Shown piece by piece: positions 59,771 through 64,000 of a DNA stretch of 64,000 nt. The notes under the pieces were generated by a model that saw only the letters and a list, made by a program, of their open reading frames with translations, was not told where the DNA came from and searched no databases. Source of the stretch: an uncultured Verrucomicrobiales bacterium (GTDB taxonomy: Bacteria > Verrucomicrobiota > Verrucomicrobiia > Verrucomicrobiales > Akkermansiaceae); contig CALABM010000066.1 in NCBI GenBank assembly GCA_937885815.1, positions 36,171-100,170 of the forward strand, in the 5' to 3' direction. The position numbers and the translations under genes are program-made. The stretch's first letter is position 1; every line of letters begins with the position of its first letter.

Positions 59771-60622
59771 TTACTCGCGCACCAGCGTGCGGAAGCGGGC
59801 CAGAATGCGACCGGTAACAGGGCCGGCCACACCCGTGCCAATCTTGCGGCCATCCAGCGAGGTGGCAGCGATTACTTCTGCGGCGGTGCCGGTCAGGAAG
59901 CACTCATCAGCGCTAAGAATATCAAAGCGGTTCATCACCTTCTCGATGCAGGGAATACCGAGCTCTTCGCAGATATCGAACACGGCATGGCGAGTAATGC
60001 CACCCAGAGCGCCCTCTGTGAGCGGAGGAGTCATTACAACACCGTTACGAATGATGAAAATGTTGTCACCCGTGCACTCAGCCACATTGCCACGCTGATT
60101 CAGCATGAGAGCCTCACCGGCGCCCTGAGCCACAGCCTCCATCTTAGCGGAAATGCCGTTGAGATAGTTCAGGCTCTTCACCTGCGGGCAGAGAATATCC
60201 GGGTTCGGACGGCGGAAGGTGGAGGTAATCATGCTCAGGCCATTTTCATACATCTCAGCGGGATAGAGCGCGATATTCTGCACGATGATGAACATGCTGG
60301 GCTTGGGGCAGTTACGGGGATTCAGGCCGAGGTCACCCTTACCACGGGTCACGACAAGGCGGATGTAACCATCCTCCATACCGTTGGCGGCCACGGTATC
60401 CTTAGTAGCCTGACACACCTCCTCATAAGTCCAAGGGCATTCCATGGCCAGATAGCGCATGGAATCAAACAGACGGGTGATGTGCTCCTCCAGGCGGAAC
60501 ACCTTACCGGAGTAGAAGCGGATACCCTCAAACACACCATCACCATACAATACACCGTGATCAAACACTGAAACCGTGGCCTCAGCCTGATCAACCAATT
60601 TTCCGTCGAGCCAGATTTTCAT
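59771..60622 (-). CDS. ilvE: Branched-chain amino acid aminotransferase
   Basis: A 283-residue fold-type IV PLP aminotransferase that interconverts branched-chain amino acids and their keto acids. It has FDHGVLYGDGVFEGIR (21-36), the PLP lysine in PQVKSLNYLNGI (K149), and the signature ECTGDNIFIIRNGVVMTPPLTEGALGGITR (split). The ending FLTGTAAEVIAATSLDGRKIG is typical of IlvE rather than D-amino-acid aminotransferase. The start at 60622 is preferred to the longer open frame, whose first 35 residues have no match. A weak promoter candidate (CTTTAT, 17 bp, TATAAT) lies upstream, leaving a leader of about 18 bases. Confidence 0.9.
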   Translation of the reverse strand: MKIWLDGKLVDQAEATVSVFDHGVLYGDGVFEGIRFYSGKVFRLEEHITRLFDSMRYLAMECPWTYEEVCQATKDTVAANGMEDGYIRLVVTRGKGDLGLNPRNCPKPSMFIIVQNIALYPAEMYENGLSMITSTFRRPNPDILCPQVKSLNYLNGISAKMEAVAQGAGEALMLNQRGNVAECTGDNIFIIRNGVVMTPPLTEGALGGITRHAVFDICEELGIPCIEKVMNRFDILSADECFLTGTAAEVIAATSLDGRKIGTGVAGPVTGRILARFRTLVRE

Positions 60623-60736
60623 GATAAAAAAATTGTGAACGCAAGTCATTATAACCACTCTCCCCGATAAATAAAGAAGAAAGAGTGGCTTCACCGCATT
60701 TTTTTCACTGTTATGAGCGGCTGACATACTGCAACC

Positions 60737-60764
60737 TTGCAGAAAAGGCGTATTCTGCTATCCT
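60737..60764 (+). promoter_or_regulatory. Promoter of the 60772 gene (leaderless type)
   Basis: -35 TTGCAG (60737-60742), 16 bp, -10 TATCCT (60759-60764), 7 bases to the ATG at 60772. Confidence 0.6.
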
Positions 60765-60771
60765 GAAGCCG

Positions 60772-61230
60772 ATGAAAGCACTTTATCTCATTGCAGCCGC
60801 AAGCCTTTTTGCGGCGCCCCTCATGGCACAGGCTCCCGCCACCGCTGAAGCCCCTGCTCCGGCAGCCGCACCTGCGCTGGCTGATTACACCGCCCCCATG
60901 GAAAAACTCTTCACCTGCGTGGAGAAGATAAATGCAGCTCTCCGTGAGGTGAAAGACATCGACTCCGCAGACGACGCCGGAGATGTTCTCAGAGCTCAGG
61001 CTCCCATTCTTGTGGAGGCTACCAGCACCTTCAGCGTTCTTCCGGCTCCCCCCGCCGACATTCAGGCAGAATTTGACAGCTGGTTTGCAGAACGACAGCA
61101 GACGCTGATGGAGCTTGTCACCATCATCAGCGACCTCGAAAGCGCCGAGCCTCCTTTCTACGGCTCAGAGGAACTCATTACCGGGGTTACCATCATCGGC
61201 CTCATCCTCAGTGGCCAGCAGCCTGAGTAA
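60772..61230 (+). CDS. Small secreted protein of unknown function
   Basis: A 152-residue exported protein. The signal peptide is MKALYLIAAASLFAAPLMAQ, followed by a low-complexity Ala/Pro stretch (about 21-38), and then an all-helical acidic domain with a single cysteine. No family is recognised. The start is fixed by the promoter 7 bases upstream; the longer open frame (from 60685) includes ilvE upstream sequence. It ends before a strong terminator. It may be a periplasmic or surface small protein. Confidence 0.62.
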   Translation: MKALYLIAAASLFAAPLMAQAPATAEAPAPAAAPALADYTAPMEKLFTCVEKINAALREVKDIDSADDAGDVLRAQAPILVEATSTFSVLPAPPADIQAEFDSWFAERQQTLMELVTIISDLESAEPPFYGSEELITGVTIIGLILSGQQPE

Positions 61231-61248
61231 ACCGGATTTATCCTTTCA

Positions 61249-61281
61249 AAAAAAGCCCTGCCTCATCGGCGGGGCTTTTTT
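61249..61281. terminator. Bidirectional terminator
   Basis: A stem AAAAAAGCCCTGCC / GGCGGGGCTTTTTT (one G-T pair) with a 5-base loop; A/T runs on both sides serve both the 60772 gene and the convergent 61298 gene. Confidence 0.85.
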
Positions 61282-61297
61282 GTTATCTGTCACAGGA

Positions 61298-61747
61298 CTA
61301 AGGGGCTTCGGAAAATTGACGCAAAAACACCTCCATATCTGAATAGTCCACCCAGCCGCCGAAATGGAAAAAGGCACCGAGCATACAATCCATTGTCAAG
61401 TCTTCACCGCTACCTTCATAGAGGATGGAATTCGTGCACCAGAGAGAAAACTTCTTTTTACTGCCATCAGCATAATGTAAAGTTATAAGACAATTATCAT
61501 TATTGATTCCTACGGGGTCATGGATAAAATACGTAGGCCAAGAATCCCTCAGTATGGAGGTCAACTCCTCCAGCTGAGCTTCGGTTAAGCTTACCTGATG
61601 AGAATCCCGGCATTTTATCGTGGCAGCGCAAGGTGTACCGACAGCCCATGAATAATACGAAAAATACCAGAAGGCCGCAGCAATCACGCAAAGAAGCGAT
61701 ATGAGCTGCAAGGGCTTACGTTTGAAATATTTTACTATATGGGACAT
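61298..61747 (-). CDS. Unknown protein with an N-terminal membrane helix
   Basis: A 149-residue protein with a basic start (SHIVKYFKRKP), one membrane helix (about residues 12-30) and an extracytoplasmic domain of about 115 residues with three or four cysteines. A helix VSLTEAQLEELTSILRDSWPTY and strands NDNCLITLHYADGSKKKFSLW are visible. The pattern 'strand with D-G then charged strand' is common in small secreted bacterial domains; no family can be named. The neighbours on the same strand (61848, 62487) are also unknown lipoprotein or membrane proteins. Confidence 0.55.
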   Translation of the reverse strand: MSHIVKYFKRKPLQLISLLCVIAAAFWYFSYYSWAVGTPCAATIKCRDSHQVSLTEAQLEELTSILRDSWPTYFIHDPVGINNDNCLITLHYADGSKKKFSLWCTNSILYEGSGEDLTMDCMLGAFFHFGGWVDYSDMEVFLRQFSEAP

Positions 61748-61847
61748 TTTCTATTCTTCTTCCGGAAGATACATCTACCTGATGCCACTATTTATCATCC
61801 CCTCATCTCATTAGCAAGCATATTCTCATTAACAGAATGGACTTTTT

Positions 61848-62471
61848 TCAGATTTGCTGACAGAGGGGGAGTAACTTTAGCATCAAAAATGGGTGTCGGA
61901 GGAAAAAGGATTGCCTTAATTTGTTAAAAAGATAGGTCACGTCACCCAGGCCACACGAGCGAGACATGATGCGTTTAATGGCTGCATTGGCTGACTCTAT
62001 TCGTGCTGAGTTTATCCCATACCAATCCCTTAATTCTGCACCTTGGAGCTGAGCCCCCGGACGGGATTGAATCTTCTGCACTAAGGCATCAAAACGCGCA
62101 GCAGCAGCAGGGGGAAGGAATATGTCTGTATGTGATTTAAAGCGGCTCTCGTAAGTTAATGTCCGAGGTTCCCCCTGCCCGGAGTATATGAGAAATATCG
62201 GGTAATCCTCAGGCGGTACATAGTAGAGGTTTACAGAATCAGCTTTCCCCATAGCTTCAATGGCCTCCAATTCCCGGCTTTCGTCTGCATTCAACCGGTA
62301 TACAGAGGGCATTTCAGGAGAAGAAATATGATTTGCGCCTCTACTGTAGGTTAAATAACATCCGAACCTATCAGGCATCACTTCCTTTGTTTGATGACAA
62401 CTCACGCATATCCCCGCCGCCGCAAGGCACAGGGCTGTGGTGGTCAGGATTTTGAGGAACGGAGGCATCAT
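61848..62471 (-). CDS. Unknown lipoprotein
   Basis: A 207-residue protein with a lipoprotein signal (ALCLAAAGICVSC, C25 as the lipidated residue). The mature protein has a strand SVNLYYVPPEDYPIFLIYSGQG and a helical C-terminal half (FDALVQKIQSRPG, SARIESANAAIKRIM) ending with a basic/hydrophobic tail. No family is recognised. The start could be either of two adjacent ATGs at 62471 or 62468. It lies 15 bases after the 62487 gene, so they probably form an operon. Confidence 0.55.
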   Translation of the reverse strand: MMPPFLKILTTTALCLAAAGICVSCHQTKEVMPDRFGCYLTYSRGANHISSPEMPSVYRLNADESRELEAIEAMGKADSVNLYYVPPEDYPIFLIYSGQGEPRTLTYESRFKSHTDIFLPPAAAARFDALVQKIQSRPGAQLQGAELRDWYGINSARIESANAAIKRIMSRSCGLGDVTYLFNKLRQSFFLRHPFLMLKLLPLCQQI

Positions 62472-62486
62472 GGCGTTTTTTCACTT

Positions 62487-63017
62487 TCAACAGATTCGAG
62501 CCCACACAATCACAGCCCACACAATCACATTCCCCAGCGCAGCTAACGTGACAAGGTAAATTCCTCTCTCCATCTCTTTTTCTCTGGTCTTTGGATACTG
62601 CTTGCAGAAACAGAGAATTGCTTTTATAAGCCCTTGTTTATCGGCTTCAATATCTTCGCTGAAGGAGAAAACACCGTCTGTGCTGTTGATTGTTGAACCA
62701 AACAGTTCCACCGATGCTTCCGGCAGGTAATCAGTACCCAGATGCCGGAAAAAATTCAATTCTATTTCTGAGCCATCCGGCAAATGAAGCACCGGGAGTA
62801 ACCATTTGAAGCGTATGGTAGCAAGTTCCTGTCCCCCGGCATCGGTGAAGCTCAGATAGCGCAATAAGAGCTTCCCCTTGATTCGGCACTTCACCAGCAA
62901 AGCGCCTGATGAATCATACAAATCGAAATGCGGGAGGTGATGCAATGCACTGTTTTTCATGAAGATGCAGGTGGAGCCATCTTCCAGTACCAATTTATCG
63001 CGGCAATCCAGTTGCAT
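62487..63017 (-). CDS. Unknown protein with a C-terminal membrane helix, weakly tubby/LURP-one-like
   Basis: A 176-residue protein: mostly beta-sequence (residues 1-125) with short alternating strands such as TCIFMKNSALHHLPHFDLYD, LLVKCRIKGKLLLRYLSF and ELATIRFKWLLPVLHLPDGS, a short helix, and one C-terminal membrane helix (YLVTLAALGNVIVWAVIVW). The strand succession resembles the tubby/LURP-one-like barrel, but the resemblance is weak. A clear ribosome binding site, AAAGGAG followed by ATA, precedes the ATG, which is rare among the genes here. The C-terminal helix gives a tail-anchored topology. Confidence 0.52.
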   Translation of the reverse strand: MQLDCRDKLVLEDGSTCIFMKNSALHHLPHFDLYDSSGALLVKCRIKGKLLLRYLSFTDAGGQELATIRFKWLLPVLHLPDGSEIELNFFRHLGTDYLPEASVELFGSTINSTDGVFSFSEDIEADKQGLIKAILCFCKQYPKTREKEMERGIYLVTLAALGNVIVWAVIVWARIC

Positions 63018-63278
63018 TATCTATCTCCTTTACATAAGATAATACATCCCGTCACCGATTCCGCAAGAAAAAGTTGCTGAAAGTGCGTTTTTTCTAATAA
63101 ATAGACGCTCGCGGCGGGCATTTTGTTGCGAGTTTTCTGCATTTTTGTTGCCGATGGCGCAAAAGTCCTCCGACCCCGGAATAACCGGGATATACACAGC
63201 TCTCACATGGGATGCCCTGAAAGGCGGCAGATGCGCGAGGCTCTGCCGATAATGACTTTTTAGCAGCAGGCGCACCAC
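63018..63278. other. Intergenic region of 261 bases
   Basis: It lies between the 63279 gene and the 62487 gene, both read leftwards. It holds a TATTAT box near 63040 and the AAAGGAG site for the 62487 gene. Two short open frames on the reverse strand (63030-63278 and 63094-63282) have unlikely composition and no recognisable start, and were not called. Confidence 0.5.
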
Positions 63279-64000
63279 TCATTTGAACGAATCTTCAATT
63301 ACCATGAACAATACCACCGGTATCATAGACAGGTTGATGACGCCTGTCACGAGCGCATCGGGCACCAGCCAGCACACTCCGGCCAGCGGATAGGCATATA
63401 GGGCGCGAGCTTTGTCCACGCGGGCCTCGCTGCGTTCCCACACCAGGTGTATGCCTACCCCTGACTCGCCACTCAGTATGGGATGCCCGGCTATCTGCTC
63501 TGCGGAGAGTAACACCGGGCTGGCGCCTGCGGGCAGTTCGTTCCTCCACGGGCCCTTATACTGACGACCGTGTATATCCTCTATGGCATACTCGCACCAC
63601 GCAATCACCTCTCCTCTTTTGTTGTAATAGGGGTGCCAGCCCGCTTGCTCATACTTTGCCACGACTTCCCTAGGCCATACCGGGGCATCATCACCCGGCG
63701 GCTCATTGCTATATCTGCCCATAGGATAACGCGCATAACTTATTACGTCAAAAGGTTTGCGCTCATTCAACAGGCTGAATTCACGATAAACCGTCCTGCG
63801 AGGGGCCTCCGGCAGAATAGAATACACTCCGGAACGCTCAGACGAAGAGCCCAACGCTTTAGCATAAGGGCCACCTATTAAATCGCGGTTGCTGCGGCGC
63901 AAGGTCGTCTGCACCCCCTGCACATAGTAACGGGAGCCCACCCGGTACACGGCATCGTGAAGCACGACAATGCCATCGTATTCCTTTGCGGTATCCAGTA
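63279..64000 (-). CDS. Unknown protein, N-terminus beyond the right edge
   Basis: The reverse frame is open through the window edge and reads LDTAKEYDGIVVLHDAVYRVG at its visible start, so the true beginning is outside; a GTG at 63965 is only the first candidate start in view. About 240 residues are visible. They include a stretch YPMGRYSNEPPGDDAPVWP, a strand region GWHPYYNKRGEVIAWCEYAIEDIHGRQYKG, and one or two hydrophobic segments near the C-terminus (ALYAYPLAGVCWLVPDALVTGVINLSMIPVVLFMVIED, split). It looks like a lipoprotein- or membrane-associated protein with a C-terminal membrane anchor. No family is recognised. Confidence 0.5.
   Translation of the reverse strand, partial: LDTAKEYDGIVVLHDAVYRVGSRYYVQGVQTTLRRSNRDLIGGPYAKALGSSSERSGVYSILPEAPRRTVYREFSLLNERKPFDVISYARYPMGRYSNEPPGDDAPVWPREVVAKYEQAGWHPYYNKRGEVIAWCEYAIEDIHGRQYKGPWRNELPAGASPVLLSAEQIAGHPILSGESGVGIHLVWERSEARVDKARALYAYPLAGVCWLVPDALVTGVINLSMIPVVLFMVIEDSFK

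Noticed and set aside
61739..61927. Forward 62-codon frame between the 61298 and 61848 genes
   Set aside because: Overlaps the ends of both reverse-strand genes and has no supporting signal.
63030..63282. Small reverse-strand frames of 62 and 82 codons
   Set aside because: No ribosome site, no promoter of the usual spacing, atypical composition and mutual overlap.
1..64000. CRISPR array, rRNA operon or complete IS element
   Set aside because: No regularly spaced direct repeats, rRNA-like sequence or transposase was found on reading both strands.

Overview
The window comes from a Gram-negative (diderm) bacterium of the Verrucomicrobiota, most likely an Akkermansia-like member of the Verrucomicrobiales. 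Three things point that way: a small protein of the Planctomycetes/Verrucomicrobia-restricted Minf_1886 type (25362-25751), lipid A and outer-membrane genes (lpxK, a LolC/E-type permease, a TolC-like lipoprotein, a large AsmA-like protein), and a fused MurC-MurB enzyme. The assignment is from protein character only; there is no rRNA in the window. GC content is moderate. Most of the window is ordinary housekeeping chromosome, densely packed on both strands.

Layout. 1-12.9 kb: ABC-F protein and cyclophilin; secreted thioredoxin-fold protein with HrpB helicase; hisC; an unknown membrane-anchored protein; a structured intergenic stretch; RNase Z-like hydrolase; CynX-type MFS carrier; lpxK; an rppH-trmO-serine hydrolase operon. 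13.0-17.2 kb: a small decayed phage-derived island. It holds several short gene cassettes that look like C-terminal nuclease-type tails of Mu F-like minor head proteins, a phage morphogenesis-like gene, a truncated tape-measure gene, and a small antisense gene with its own promoter. 17.2-23 kb: nrdAB under a two-box NrdR-type promoter, and phosphoglucomutase. 23-30.8 kb: lipoprotein and secreted proteins, aroD, Minf_1886, agmatine deiminase, a thioredoxin-fold protein, two paralogous membrane proteins, rnhC and an HU gene. 31.0-31.2 kb: tRNA-Lys(TTT) and tRNA-Glu(CTC). 31.3-47.2 kb: a PpiD-like chaperone and a POT peptide transporter; murCB-ddl-ftsQ; nusA-infB-rbfA and a 1363-residue AsmA-like protein. 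47.2-64 kb: TolC-like and LplT-like pair, Sel1 lipoprotein, trxB, LolC/E permease, GYF/RDD protein, SGNH esterase, BASS carrier, MenC-like enolase-superfamily enzyme, ZupT, a NUDIX/GYF pair, ilvE, and several unknown lipoproteins or membrane proteins.

Regulation. The clearest genome-wide signal is the promoter architecture. For at least eleven separate genes a good -35/-10 pair (16-18 bp spacing) ends only 6 or 7 bases before the ATG, so the start codon sits at the expected transcription start point. These mRNAs should be leaderless, and the signal fixes many start codons inside longer open frames. Other notable regulation is the NrdR box pair on the nrdA promoter and a promoter-terminator leader in front of nusA.

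No CRISPR array, integrase, IS transposase or rRNA operon was seen. No stretch longer than about 300 bases lacks a gene; the largest gap is 63018-63278.
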